DNA from: Paratinospora sagittata
Taxonomy: Eukaryota > Streptophyta > Magnoliopsida > Ranunculales > Menispermaceae
Direction: 5' to 3'
Assembly: GCA_035771175.1 (NCBI GenBank)
Contig: CM069592.1
Span: 40,068,198-40,132,197, forward strand
DNA length: 64,000 bases
Part shown: positions 38,505 to 50,480 of the stretch, piece after piece
Layout of the letters: every line of letters begins with the position of its first letter
Numbering within the stretch: position 1 is the first letter of the stretch
Notes under the pieces: generated by a model
Told to the model about the DNA's origin: nothing
Seen by the model: only the letters and a program-made list of their open reading frames with translations
Database searches by the model: none
Translations under genes and position numbers: made by a program

Positions 38505-39464
38505 CTAAGTTATTACATAATCAATTTAAGTTATTGCATAAGCTTGATTATGCCTAAACTTATAATTTTTCATCATACGCGACGGCAGTGGCACCAGATA
38601 ATCAAATCGATGTAATAGCAACGGATCATCTAATTGCACTTAAATAGTTTAATATTCAATATATGAGTTTTTATTGTCATGGTTTCAAATTATTTATATT
38701 TGCATTATTTATAAAGTCAAAACTCCTTAATTTATGACATGTTGTTTTTGTCGTAAATTTCTAAATTATTTACTATTTTTCAATATAGACCCGTTAAATA
38801 AATATATTTTAAAAAATATATTTATGAATAATTTAATAATATATAAGACTTATTTTAAGAAATATTTTTTTTGCTATTTTCAACTTCCTTTTATTCTTTA
38901 TTTTGCTCGGTAACTTTCAATCTCTTTTTATTTACGTGCTTGTAGACTAGTTTATATATATATATATATATTTATAAAGTCAATACTTCTTATTGACGTT
39001 GTGTTATTTTTATAATATTTCTGATAATACACTTTTTATCTATTAGAAATTCTGATTGTCAACCAATTTTATAAACGGCTAAAAAGTATTTTTGAAACAA
39101 TTAATTTAATAAATTCACCTTTTTTGTTTTCACCTTATTTTTTGTGACACATACAACCATTAGACTCAATTCTTTACACACTTTTAAATTTAAAAGAAAA
39201 TAAATATAAATTATAAAATATAACTATTAATCACGTGTTACGCACGTGCATTTTTACTATATATATATATATATGTGTGTAAAGATAAACGTATAAACAG
39301 GATAGTGAGATTTTTTTTTTTTTTTTTTTTGAAAAAAGATAGTGAGATATTGACAAGCTATATTTATTATTTGGCTAAACTAACTATTCAGTAGGGTGGT
39401 AGGGTGCGAGAGTTTAATTTGGGTCGATTTTGTTTAGCTTGATTAGTTTATTCCAATTATCAAC
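37903..39464. repeat. Right long direct repeat (R) flanking EXA1 fragments
   Basis: Same orientation and same ends as the left repeat: TGTATAAAAGTATACTTAAA at the start, CCAATTATCAACA at the end. The central ~380 bp (38160-38490) differs from L at only a small number of positions; the outer parts are more diverged. It contains the same minisatellite units and (TA)n runs. No ORF of note. Confidence 0.85.
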
Positions 39465-39802
39465 ATAAATATAAACCAAACAAAATATAACCGATTTGTT
39501 CCACTTTCAGTTAATTGATTTGAAATTTTATTTGTATATATGTTTTATACATTTTTAACCTTTAATTTACAGTTAGGCTTCGATTTCTTATTTATTTTAG
39601 CCATTTACGAGCATTTAGTCAAATGCATATATAGATCTAGAAGCTGAATCTTAAAATGAAAGGATCTCTGGTAGACTCGTAGGTTTATTTTGTCGTAAAG
39701 GTTACAGAAACTCTTCGGAAAAAGGAAAAAATGGCATTATAATTCACAACGCAATAAAGCTTACTGTTCGAGAGGCAAGCGAAGAGAAGTGCAGAGAAGA
39801 AG
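39465..39802. promoter_or_regulatory. Spacer and ARP2 promoter/5'UTR
   Basis: About 340 bp between the right repeat and the ARP2 ATG. The last ~100 bp, with GAAGAGAAGTGCAGAGAAGA before the ATG, is a plausible leader. No clear TATA box. The repeat insertion has come to lie close to this promoter. Confidence 0.5.
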
Positions 39803-42800
39803 ATGGATAATAGAAACGTAGTCGTCTGCGACAATGGCACTGGGGTAACTTTTTTATTTATTTTTAATCTCCAATTGCTGATGTTTCTGTTAGCAATTTG
39901 AGATCGAACTTTATAAATAATCAAAGCTTTAGATTTTCGTTGTCATCGGTTCGATCAGCTGAAAACACTTCGTAGATTAGCTTAGATCGGAGGAATCAAA
40001 AGATATTGACTAGAAAATTGGAACTTTAGGGATTTGGTTTGTATCTCTGCAGTGTAATTGCGAGGTTGCGTCTCAAATTAGTAGTACAAATCGATGATGC
40101 CATTATTTGGGGACAATCATGCTCAAATTATTTTCGTTACATTAAGAAAAGCCAATTCAAACGTTTTTTTGCGCAGTATGTGAAGTGTGGTTTTGCTGGA
40201 GAGAATTTCCCAACCTCTGTGTTCCCTTGTGTGGTGGGGCGGCCAATGCTACGATACGAAGAATCGCTCATGGAGCAGGAGTTGAAGGTTAGATTCTTTG
40301 ACAATGATTATTGCACTTACTTGCGAATTGAGACAAGAAATTGTTCATCTGGTGATTGGTTTTTGTCGAGATGGGAGTGCGATAAACTGGAATTTGATCT
40401 GTTGATATTGATGAAGTTCCGGCGTTGTTTATGCAGGACATTGTTGTGGGACAATCTTGTCTTGACCTGCGCCATCAGCTGGATATATCGTACCCTGTTA
40501 ACAATGGTATTGTGCAGAATTGGGATGATATGGGCCATGTGTGGGATCATGCATTTTTCAATGAATTAAAAGCAAGTTTTCAGCATCTCCAGTTCTTGTT
40601 GTAACTTATGACTATTGGGTTTAAGTTGTGATGGGAAATTATTTCATTCTGATGATCTACTTGTCACCTTGTCTTTGAGCAGATAGACCCAACAGAAAGT
40701 AAAATTTTGCTCACAGATCCACCTCTTAATCCGGCAAAGAACCGTGAAATAATGGTTGGTAATTCCTTGCAAAGCTTTCCTTCTTCTTGGTTTCCAAACA
40801 TAATGCTAATAATACTCTGAGAATGATGGTCTACTCATCAAAGGTTCAGAAATTTTGTCCTCATTTTGTTTACGTAGATTTGTTATTTTAAACTATTGCA
40901 TACCCATCATTCTTATGACATATTGCAGTCAATCTTTACACTTGAACTTGAAATTGCAGATTGAGACCATGTTTGAGAAGTACAATTTTGACGGTGTTTT
41001 CATTCAAATTCAAGCTGTTTTGACACTGTATGCTCAAGGTGCTTACAAACATTTTTGAAGGTTAAGTCTCTAAATATGTCATTCTCACTCTTGCTACGTG
41101 GATGCTTGTTCATACTCATGCAAAAAATAACTTAACGTGCCTTATTGCGTGCCCTTACATGAGAATTCCTATGGTTCCAATCTTCATTATGTTCTGCTAA
41201 TGCTCGAATTATTTTCAGGTTTGCTGACTGGTCTGGTTATTGACTCTGGTGATGGTGTCACTCATGTGGTATGATTCTCTTTAAACTATGTGGGTTGAAG
41301 GAAAACTAGTCATGTTTTGCTTACTGCACATGTTCTTGAATTTCTTATATCGTTTTTTTCTCCTAAGGAATTGGTTTTTATTGGGATCCTTTTTCGACGT
41401 GGTTCTGGCAGCAAAATGGAATTATATAAATATATAGTGTCATTGGGCAAGTGTGGGATGCATATTATCTATATCTCACATGTATCTTAATGCATTTTTA
41501 CGTGCCGAGAGAAACATGTATCTCTTTTTTCAACATTGAGGCCAAATTCATTTGAAGTTCTGGGAATCATCTTCTTCTATTTGTTATGGGCTATGCAGAT
41601 GATCATGTTTGCCTTTCAGAACCTTGTTTTAGTTATTCTTGTAACTAATTTAGTCAATGTTTCATTTGAGTAGTTGCACGGGTGTGGTACCTTAATATTT
41701 CTTCCAGGAGGTAACATATAGTGCATGTGATAGTGTGAAAAAAGAGTTTGTGGTTTAAATCTATACAAACTACACCGGCGCTTTTCTATTATGGAAGAAA
41801 ATAATACCATACATCATTTCTGCACTTTGTGCTGCAAGCCTGTAGCTGCTAATACTGCTATATTTTTTTTTTTTTCTTCAGGTTCCCGTTGTTGATGGCT
41901 ACTCTTTTCCACATCTTACAAAGCGTATGAATATAGCTGGGAGGCACATAACATCTTATCTTGTAGATTTGCTCCTTAGAAGAGGGTAAATACATATCCT
42001 TCATTTATGTCTGGATGCTTGATCTTTTTTTTTTTTTTTTTTTTTTTCGTGTTGTTGTTAATCACAACAGATGCTTGATCTTACTTTCTGTATTTTTATT
42101 GCATAATATGTCTTTGTTTTTGAAGGTATGCAATGAATAGGACAGCAGATTTTGAGACTGTCAGGGAAATTAAAGAAAAGCTGTGCTATATCAGGTAGAT
42201 AAATAACTTCTTGTGAGTTTACTTTTGGAACTTGCTGTATTGAATGTTGTTATCTGATATTGAGATTTTGCAGTTATGACTACAAACGAGAATACCAATT
42301 AGGACTGGAGACCACCATACTTGTTAAGAATTATACTGTAAGTTATTTCTCTGTGTATCTTGCTAAGGACCTTTATTTCATGACTTTCTTTTCTTAGTAG
42401 TTGTTGTTAATCTGATCAGCTGCCAGATGGGAGAGTTATTAAAGTCGGTACAGAACGGTTCCAAGCACCTGAGGCTCTTTTCACTCCTGTAAGGTTCCGG
42501 TTGTTATGATTAAATTTGAAGTTAGTGAATAAGGGAATACTGGACGAACATCAAGGAGAGTCATAGCTTGAGGCTTGAGCTCTTTTATTTATAATACTCA
42601 AGAGTCTGACTATAGGGTCTAAAGTAATTACCATTGCAGCCAAGAAAAGAGGCCTTTTTTACTTGTCAAATTGCATTAAATACATGGTGTACATGATAGT
42701 TTATAATGTCAAAGGAATGGGTGCATTTTCTTTTTGGGGATTAGGATGTAATCTTTTATTTATAATACTCAAGAGTCTGACTATAGGGTCTAAAGTAATT

Positions 42801-45391
42801 ACCATTGCAGCCAAGAAAAGAGGCCTTTTTTACTTGTCAAATTGCATTAAATACATGGTGTACATGATAGTTTATAATGTCAAAGGAATGGGTGCATTTT
42901 CTTTTTGGGGATTAGGATGTAAACAATTTTAAATTGGAATCTTAATGAGCAATCACATGTTTTCTTGTCAAAGGGTTTCTATCGTAGAGTTTTAAGCTCC
43001 TCTGCATACTACTTTCAACCATTTGATAGATGCTGTCCTGGATACAGGAACTAATAGATGTTGAAGGTGATGGAATGGCTGATATGGTGTTTCGATGCAT
43101 TCAGGAAATGGATATTGACAATCGGATGATGGTATCGAGATTCTTCATGCTTAATTTAGTTCTAAATCATCTGTTAATGTACTTTTGAATTTCTTTATAA
43201 ATGTAAAGGCAGTTTCTTTAACTACATCTCACTATTAATTTTAAATTACATGTCATTTTTTTTTTACTTTCAGTTTCACTTGTTTATGTCTTCAAAAGCA
43301 TTTTTATCTGAAGTGAGTTGACCAAATTGATTTCCTCTTTGTGGCTTTCCTGTTTCCGCAACAGGTTGAGATTTCAATTTTACTTGAGGAAATATACATA
43401 TTTAGTTGAGAAAGGTTCTATGGTTGCATGTAAATGTTGCAAAGATTGTGTAGATCTGTCTCTATTCAGCAATGATTAAATATATGTAGCTAAGGTTGTG
43501 AAGCGAATGCTGAACCCAATTGGGATATTGATTTTTGACCTATCCAGTTATGGTGTCTTATTGAATGCAGCATTTTAATTTGTAAATCATTAACAGAAGA
43601 GTGACTTAGTTGACAGTTTATTGGTGAGTTTAACATGTTATGGCAACGGGAGAAGTGTTTCATCATTTTTTTTTCTTCAAGGGTATCCAAGCTTCGTAGA
43701 GCACCTGATTAGTCCTTGAGGTGCGTGAGAACGCCCCTATCGCCACACACTAAAAACTCTATGGAAAGTGGCCCGCTTGAGGTGGAGGTGGGATGAATCT
43801 GGATTCCCACTTCCTGAGGCGGAATACTAGCTGGCCGTCACACCAACTCTAAGTTTGTTAATATTTCGCATTTTTACTGAGTAGATTAATGAGTGCACAA
43901 TCCATGCAGTTTGCAGTGGTGAAGTTAGTATGAACTATATCTTGTATTGCATTTGATGTTCAGCTGTGGCTTTGTTTATGATGGATTCCTCATCAAATGT
44001 TTGAACCTGATCTTGCTTCTCATTTGCAGCTCTACCAGCATATAGTTCTAAGTGGAGGTAGTACCATGTATCCAGGATTGCCAAGTCGGTAATGTTTCAT
44101 TTTTTTCCTTTTCCATTGTTACTTTATTCTAAGGAGAAGGCTGTACATAATTCATTTTGGCATGGAATGTCCATTAGTATTGTTATGCGTTGAAACCCTG
44201 GATGCATTTTTGAATAGTGATGCATTCTAGCTATGAAAAGTGATCTACAGCTATGCTGTCTTGCCCATGATTACCCATTTTGATTGTCATAGATTAACTC
44301 TTCTCTCTTCCTCGTTTGATGGTCATTGTTATATATTGATTTACTTTTATGCGTTCTGAATCAAAAGATATTTGATCACTGATGAATTATATCCAAAATA
44401 TAATTTGATCTTAATAATCTATATATTGATGCCAAAACTTGAATTTTGAAGGTTGGTGATGTGCCTCCTGCATGCAAAGCTTAACAGTTTAACAGTAAGA
44501 ATTAATTGATAGATCACCTATTTGATTGGAACTTCTTTCCAAAATCATAATTAATTGATATATAACCTATTTGATTGGAGCTTGTTTCCAAAATCAGGCA
44601 TTTAGGAACAATCATTAATACTACAACATTTGAATCATATTGTTTCATGTTTGTACACTGCGAAGTAGGCTAGTAATATTTCAGCTTAATTTGCTGTGAC
44701 TTGTGACAGGTTGGAGAAAGAAATTCTAGATCGATATCTTGATGTTGTCTTGAAGGGAAACAAAGATGGGTTAAAGGTAACCTGACTCTTTGTTGTACAT
44801 GTATAATGTGATTTTAATCAGCTTTCCTTATGTGAAATCTGTCTGAAATCCCCACGCCCTAAAAGATGTCACAATAGTGTTTTTTTAGTTCTTTTTTACT
44901 TAGTTGTGAGATTGGCACTACAATTGTGAGAGGATTCATCATCTGTTCTGGCTTTCATTGGTTGTAAAATTATTGCTTTGAACACCTGATATAATCCTTT
45001 TCATAGTAAAAATAGAAATCAACATAAAAGCTGAGCGAACCAAAGGCTATTTTACATGCCTGCATCCCAGTACCGTTCTAATAAAATTTCTATACTGTCA
45101 TGATGCTGGAAATATTTGACAGAAACTGCGATTGCGGATAGAGGATCCACCAAGAAGAAAGCATATGGTATACCTTGGAGGAGCAGTTCTTGCAGGAATT
45201 ATGAAGGTCTGTTCATCTGGCTCCCTCCACGACGACACCTTTTATTGCTGTTAAAAATATCTTATGGTAACACTTATTAGATGTTGCAAATTTGGTTGAA
45301 CTTCGTGCAGGATGCACCAGAGTTCTGGATTACAAGACAGGACTATCTTGAAGAGGGAGTTGGCTGTTTAAGCAAGTGTGGCCAAGCGTAA
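39803..45391 (+). CDS. ARP2: Actin-related protein 2 (ARP2/3 complex subunit)
   Basis: Fifteen exons: 39803-39844, 40177-40287, 40437-40571, 40683-40754, 40960-41038, 41219-41268, 41882-41985, 42126-42194, 42274-42337, 42420-42488, 43048-43131, 44030-44088, 44710-44776, 45123-45206 and 45311-45391. The joined frame is unbroken and gives 389 aa, the known length of plant ARP2. ARP2 with ARP3 nucleates branched actin filaments and affects trichome and pavement-cell shape in Arabidopsis. Diagnostic text: [20 protein letters not shown] (nucleotide-binding loop), [71 protein letters not shown] and [17 protein letters not shown]. Intron 3 begins GCAAGT after GAATTAAAA; no GT choice keeps the frame, so it is a GC-AG intron. 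It converges on the BAG gene downstream. Confidence 0.97.
42581..42922. repeat. Perfect 171-bp tandem duplication in ARP2 intron 10
   Basis: Units 42581-42751 and 42752-42922 look identical base for base. Each begins TCTTTTATTTATAATACTC and ends GGGGATTAGGATGTAA. Each unit contains a CATTGCAG string that resembles a 3' splice site. Because 171 is divisible by three, an 89-codon open frame with an internal peptide repeat appears, which I treat as incidental. Confidence 0.95.
43690..43860. other. GC-richer island in ARP2 intron 11, unidentified
   Basis: A segment with CGTGAGAACGCCCCTATCG, GGCCCGCTTGAGGTGG and GAGGCGGAATACTAG stands out from the AT-rich intron. Low AT content suggests an inserted element fragment (for instance a SINE or LTR piece). 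No repeats, tRNA boxes or target duplication could be confirmed. Confidence 0.3.
44495..44597. repeat. Short tandem duplication in ARP2 intron 12
   Basis: Two ~50-bp units: AATTAATTGATAGATCACCT and AATTAATTGATATATAACCT, each followed by ATTTGATTGGA(A/G)CTT and TTTCCAAAATCA. Confidence 0.7.
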
Positions 45392-46105
45392 TTGTCCTTG
45401 AGGTGGAAACCAATGGCTCTTTATCTCTTATTTAGTTCAGAACAATTCAGTACTTAAACAAGACGCACAGTTTTTGCAAGATATATCTCTACTAGAAGTA
45501 CTGGTGCTTCATTCCAACCGGCAGGCCCAGCCCGGCATTGCTGTTTGTTTCTTCGTGTACCGTGTTCTCTCCTTTCTATAAGCACTTTAGTGTATGTATT
45601 ATGGAGTGAGAAAAATATGTTTATGTTTAATCCTTATGATGAGGAGAGATGCAGGTTTTGAGGCTCACATTGTGCAAAACCTGATTGAAGATCTCAAACT
45701 TACTGAAGCTAGTGCATCAGCTGATTCTGGTGATTTTGTAACGCACTATTCTTATCAAGTTTCATGAAATTTTCATTTTCTATCAAATGCTTTCTAACTT
45801 CTGGCTGAATGCTCTTTGTTTTTAGTCTTTTTTTTTTCACTGACCCTTATTGAATATTAGCAAGTAAGATTTACTTGTTTGTGAAGTTGTAATCTCATTC
45901 TTGGTACCATTGTTCAATTATGAATTATTGCAAACATTAACCACCAGCACATTGATGAGAAAAAGATAATCGATTTCAATTCAACTAAAAGTTTATTCTA
46001 ACAATGTCCAATGGGAAAAAAAAGGAAAAACTCTTACAACAACATGGACAGTCATTTCCTTATGATCAATTTGCCTCTACAATTTATTCAAACTTTTGTT
46101 TCATC
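45392..46105. other. Convergent 3' spacer between ARP2 and the BAG gene
   Basis: 714 bp between two stop codons on opposite strands. Probably both 3'UTRs plus a little spacer. No other feature seen. Confidence 0.6.
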
Positions 46106-47422
46106 TCATAATTTTCTTCCACATTTCTTACCATCATCAGGCTTGTTCTCCAGCCTCTTCTTCTTTCGTTTCAACTTGTCATTTACAAACGCTTTCTCAA
46201 GATTCCCAACTCTCTGCGTCAGCGAACTTATCATCTGCGTCTGCAACGCGTTCCTCTCGCACAGTTGCGTCACCAATCCCATCAACCTCGTATTCTCCTT
46301 CAACATTCTCTCCATCATCAACGTGTTCTCCTTGCAATCTCTACTCTTCTCATCGTCTTTCATGCTTGTAGTTTTAGACTCTTCAATTTTCTTTCCTTGC
46401 TCAATTTCCTTGCCTTCTTCTTCTTCCTTCTCTTTGTTTCCTTCTTCTGCATCTTTCTCAATCGAACTCTGAGAATTCTCTTCTGAAGAGTATTCCATAT
46501 TTTCTGAAGCTCCATTATTACCTTCCATTGAAGAAGGCTCTGTTTCTCCAGTCAATATGAGTTCTGCTGAGTCCGAACTTCCTTCGTCGAACTTAGTTTC
46601 AGAATTTCCTTCAGAATTTGAAGTAGGAGTCGGCTCTTCAGCTATCTGTTCTACGGAAGATTCAGCTGTAACCTGCATTGCTTCGATCTGGTCTGAGGCT
46701 TCAATCGCGCGTTCGCGATCACCAGAACTCTGCTCAGACTCCACAGAAACCTGCGACTCTCTGTTCTGATCAACCGAATTATCAGCAATTCCACTATTAT
46801 CTGAACAATCAGCAGGATCTTTGGTGATAGCTGTGGTTTGATGACTGATTTCTTCTCCAGATTCACAATTGCACGAAGGATCGATTTGATCTTTCTTCTC
46901 CAAATCTCGATCGTTGTTTTCTTCGTCATTGTTAACATTTTCTTCCGGTTGATCTTCCGTAACAATCGCGTCCAGCTTCTCCTGCAACGCAATCGCCTTT
47001 CGAATCACCGCCTTCCGAAACTCCCTAACACCTGAATCAACTCCGCGAACGGAGTCCAACCTGAACAACAACGACATTAGCATCTCATTCATCCTCAACC
47101 GCTCCTTCGCATCTCTCCGAACCAGCTCAACTATCTCCCTCCGCTCAATCTTCCGCTCAATCTCTTCGACTTCGGTTTTGATCGAACCTATATTCTTCAC
47201 ATTCTTTCTCACCAAAAATCCTCTGAAAACCTTCTGGATTCTCAAAGCAGCTTCCGATGTCGTCTTCTTCGAGCCAACGAAGTGAACCGGAATCGAAACA
47301 ACCTTCGGAGTCTGAGACCGAGGCTTCGATTCCTGCTGGTGAACCGGAATTCCACGAGTGCTGCTCGGAGAGTAGCGCGGCCGAGTTGAGTTCCAGTAGT
47401 TTCTGAAGAATGGATTCTCCAT
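46106..47422 (-). CDS. BAG family molecular chaperone regulator with IQ motif
   Basis: Intronless, 438 aa from MENPFFRNYW. BAG proteins act as Hsp70 nucleotide-exchange cofactors; the plant-specific BAG5-8 group adds a calmodulin-binding IQ motif. The IQ motif is IQKVFRGFLVRK at residues 62-73. The BAG domain follows at about 78-155 (EIERREIVELVRR, MLMSLLFRLDSVRG, VREFRKAVIRKAIALQEKLD). Residues ~155-365 are acidic and Ser/Glu-rich, probably disordered. The C-terminus (~365-438) is a Leu-rich helix, ENTLMMERMLKENTRLMG, then a basic KRKKKRLENK tail that could be a nuclear signal. Most similar in layout to BAG6/BAG8-type proteins; the exact orthologue is not assigned. Confidence 0.88.
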   Translation of the reverse strand: MENPFFRNYWNSTRPRYSPSSTRGIPVHQQESKPRSQTPKVVSIPVHFVGSKKTTSEAALRIQKVFRGFLVRKNVKNIGSIKTEVEEIERKIERREIVELVRRDAKERLRMNEMLMSLLFRLDSVRGVDSGVREFRKAVIRKAIALQEKLDAIVTEDQPEENVNNDEENNDRDLEKKDQIDPSCNCESGEEISHQTTAITKDPADCSDNSGIADNSVDQNRESQVSVESEQSSGDRERAIEASDQIEAMQVTAESSVEQIAEEPTPTSNSEGNSETKFDEGSSDSAELILTGETEPSSMEGNNGASENMEYSSEENSQSSIEKDAEEGNKEKEEEEGKEIEQGKKIEESKTTSMKDDEKSRDCKENTLMMERMLKENTRLMGLVTQLCERNALQTQMISSLTQRVGNLEKAFVNDKLKRKKKRLENKPDDGKKCGRKL

Positions 47423-47834
47423 TAAACTTCGATTAATTCGAACGTATTCGATCGGAATGAGAAGAACTTTTCGACGATTTCTTTGAGGTACGCTTTTCGA
47501 TTTCTTCTTTGTTGTTCGTAGTTTATCTTTGCTCGATCTTTATAGGGAGGTTTTGAACGTATCGTAGTTTGTTCTTTAAATTCTAGAACATTCGGCCATT
47601 AAAATGTTTGAAGTTCGAGAAAATTTGCGAAATTTCGAGAAGAAAGCTTCGGAGCTTCGTTTCGTTGCTTTCCAGAAGAAGGTGGAGAGTTCGATTTGGG
47701 TAAACGTTTAAAAAGTATAGTAGTCCGGCCCACGTAGCTTTTTGGGCTACGTGGACTTTATCAGATGGGCTAGCTTGGCCCATTTGATCAAAATTTCTAT
47801 TTCAAACTTGAAAAATTTAAAAAGTTTAAACTTT
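47423..47834. promoter_or_regulatory. BAG gene 5' region
   Basis: Upstream DNA of the BAG gene, 412 bp, ending at the MULE insertion. It contains repeated TTCGA/TTTCGA and GGCCCA strings (GTCCGGCCCACGTAG near 47725 and GGCCCATTTGATC near 47778); GGCCCA elements are common in plant promoters. The MULE sits about 410 bp from the ATG. Confidence 0.4.
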
Positions 47835-48286
47835 GAATCCGGCTATTTTCACCTACCTATTTCTATCTCTTCACCCACTTCATCTTAAAAGTAAAAAAAT
47901 TAAAAAAAATTTATATAAAATTACCAAAAAGGACACTTAGTAAACCCCTTAAACCTCTCTCTTCACCCATCCATCAACCATTCAACTCCTACCCAAACCC
48001 TAAAACTATTCAACTCCCCAACAAATTTCAATCTTCGATCTTGTGATGTTAACCCATGTTTCGAATCACAAGCATGTCTTCAACTATTCACAAGTGATTT
48101 CTTTCGATTTGAAGTGTTCGCAAGTCATTGGGGAAGTGTTCAAAGTGTGCACCGTCAAGCAAGCCGTTCGACCAACAATGGAAAAAGATTTAAGTTGTTC
48201 TTAATTTCCTAAGGTATGTGCATTTGGTATCTACACTATTTTTATGCAAAAACAAACCTAAAATCGAGGTGGGAAGGGGGCGAAAA

Positions 48287-48503
48287 TGGGTTTCGAAACC
48301 CAGAAAATTGCCCCCCGAAATCGTTCTGTCCTACCTATTGTGGACGGACAGAAAGTGTGGTGTCCGACCACTATAGATCGGACACAAAAGGAAATGTTCG
48401 TTCATGATTGGTCAGACTTAACAAAATAAAACATAGCAAATGTTCTGTTCGACCTGTCAGAATCGGACAAAACATTTCATGTTCGACCCTGACAAGTCGG
48501 ACA
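48287..48503. repeat. Array of short palindromes near the left MULE end
   Basis: Five stem-loops in about 220 bp: perfect TGGGTTTCGAAACCCA at 48287-48302; TTCTGTCC/GGACAGAA at 48324-48331 and 48346-48353; GTGTCCGA/TCGGACAC at 48360-48367 and 48378-48385; TGTTCGA/TCGGACA at 48446-48452 and 48463-48469; TGTTCGAC/GTCGGACA at 48480-48487 and 48496-48503. Similar palindromes (TGTCCGCTC/GAGTGGACA, ATGGGTTTCTGGAACCCAT) occur near the right end at about 53744-53839. They may be transposase-binding sites. Confidence 0.75.
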
Positions 48504-48591
48504 TAGCATTTTTGGTGTTTTTTAAAGGTTTTATTTTGCTTTCTTGTTTTTTTTTGTATGTAATACTAATATTGATTTGTAATTCATCAGG

Positions 48592-50480
48592 ATGCTGAGG
48601 GATTTGATGAATACAAAATTATTGGCAATGAGTTAGTGTTAGTTCGGGATTACACTAATGAGTTTACAATCGATATTGTGTTTAAGAGTAAGGCCAAACT
48701 TATTGCATGGACAATGGAAGTAGGCCGTGCAAATGGTTTTGTTATCGTTATCAAGAGCTCGGATGCAGGGGGACGAAGGGTAGGCGACCAAGAATCACGT
48801 TTGCATGTGAGAGGTACGGTGTGTATAACCCGAAAGACATAAAGAAGAAGATAGTGAATGAAACCTCATCGAAGAAGTGTAATTGTCCATTCTAATTACG
48901 GGGGCAAAAATTGGCCATTGATGACAATTGGATGGTAAAAGTAGATTGCGGCACTCATAATCACCCACCTGCTAATCGGATGGAAGGGCACTCTTATGTG
49001 GGCCGATTGACAAAGGATGAGATGGAAATGCTTGTGGATATGAGCAGAAGTCAAGCAAGGCCCAGAGATATACTGAATGTTCTGAAGCGAGGGGATGCAG
49101 GCAATGCATTTACATTGAAGACCATATACAATGCATGTAGCAAGTATAAATTGTTGGAACACAGTGGGAGGTTTCAAAAACAATATTTGATGACAAAGTT
49201 AGCTGAAGAACAATACGTCGAGTGGCACAAGTCTGACGAAAACACCGATCATGTACATGCGTTGTTTTACGCACACCCAATATCGGTCAACTTGTTGCGT
49301 TGCTTTCTTAAAGTTTTGATAATGGATTGCATGTATAAGACGAATATCTATCGATATCTGTTACTTGAGATAGTTGGCGTTACGTCAACTCATCTCACAT
49401 TTTCGGTGGCGGATGTATTCATGGAGAACGAGCAGCAGAAGAGCTACATATGGGCACTTGAGAAGTTAAGGATCTGATAGAAGGGTGGCCACAACCAGAG
49501 GTTTTTGTTACTGATAGAGAATTGGTCCTGATGAATGCAGTGAATATTGTTTTTTCAAATGTTAGAATTTTGTTATGCAGTTGGCACATTAACAAGACTG
49601 TGTTGGCGAAATCGAAACCGTTGTTCAAGGATAACAGTGACCATATGAAATTCATGGGCATGTGGCATGGTTTGGTGGATTCAGAGACAGAGGAGCAGTA
49701 TGAAGAGCATGGGAAAGTGCTTTCAAAATCTTATAAAGCTTACCGTACGCTCATTCTCTATCTATACAATGAATGGTTGTTGAACCACAAGGAAAGATTT
49801 GTGGTGGCTTGGACAAATGAGATCATATATTTCGGCAATGTCACAACTAACCAGGCGGAAAGTGCACATGCAAAGTTGAAGAAACACTTGGGTTATTCAC
49901 AGGGAACGTTTGAGAGTAGCTGGATTACATTACATTCTCTGTTAACTTTGTAACATACCGAGATATAGTCATCTTTTGAGAAAAACTTATTTACCACAAA
50001 ACACGTCCATAGAGGACCTATATATGGCCACTTGTGAGAAGTTGTCTCGATTCATACAATCGAAAAGATTCAGAAATAATGTGAACGTTTGAAGGAGACA
50101 GATTTCGAAACTTCTGGTTGTTGTTGCGTGTTAAAAAAACTCATTGGTTACCTTGTGCGCATGAGATCTTTAAATATCACAAAGAAAGTTGGTCCATCCC
50201 TACTACTTTGGTAGATGCACATCGGAAGAAATTGGATATGTTTTTCCCTGTTCAAGAGTCTCAAGACCAATTATAATGCCACGAGGAGATCGAGGGCTTT
50301 TGTAGAGAGTTCGAACAATGTGACACATCTGGGAGAAGAAGAATGCTTAAGAAATTGAGAGAGATATCGAAGCCATCATCTACAGTGGTCACTGAACCCG
50401 CCATAAAAAGAAATACTCGGGGAAGGCCGAGTTTGAAAGTTGATATGTCAACCAAGAGAGATCCATTATTGTTTGAGTAG
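48592..50480 (+). pseudogene. MULE transposase remnant (FAR1-type DNA-binding, MULE and SWIM regions)
   Basis: Reading from an acceptor-like CATCAG at 48591: a FAR1-type region (SKAKLIAWTMEVGRANGFVI, then shifted to GRRPRITFACERYGVY and CNCPF-stop), linker LAIDDNWMVKVDCGTHNHPP, then MULE-domain text DCMYKTNIYRYLLLEIVG, a frameshift near 49465, VTDRELVLMNAVNIVFS and NVTTNQAESAHAKLKKHLGY. The likely DDE residues (D of DCMYKTN, D of VTDREL, E of AESAH) are all still present, but frameshifts near 48770 and 49465, a stop at 48893 and further breaks after 49950 destroy the reading frame. A degenerate zinc/SWIM region and linker follow to about 50480. Confidence 0.85.

Noticed and set aside
32945..39464. 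A standard LTR retrotransposon
   Set aside because: The repeats share ends, but I found no primer-binding site next to L, no polypurine tract, no gag/pol text and no matching 5-bp flanks. The interior is entirely EXA1-derived with introns kept.
42663..42932. 89-codon ORF with an internal repeat inside ARP2 intron 10
   Set aside because: It is produced by the 171-bp tandem duplication, lies in an intron, and resembles no protein.
46011..46486. Plus-strand Ser/Phe-rich frames opposite the BAG gene
   Set aside because: Shadow frames of the Glu/Ser-rich coding sequence on the minus strand.
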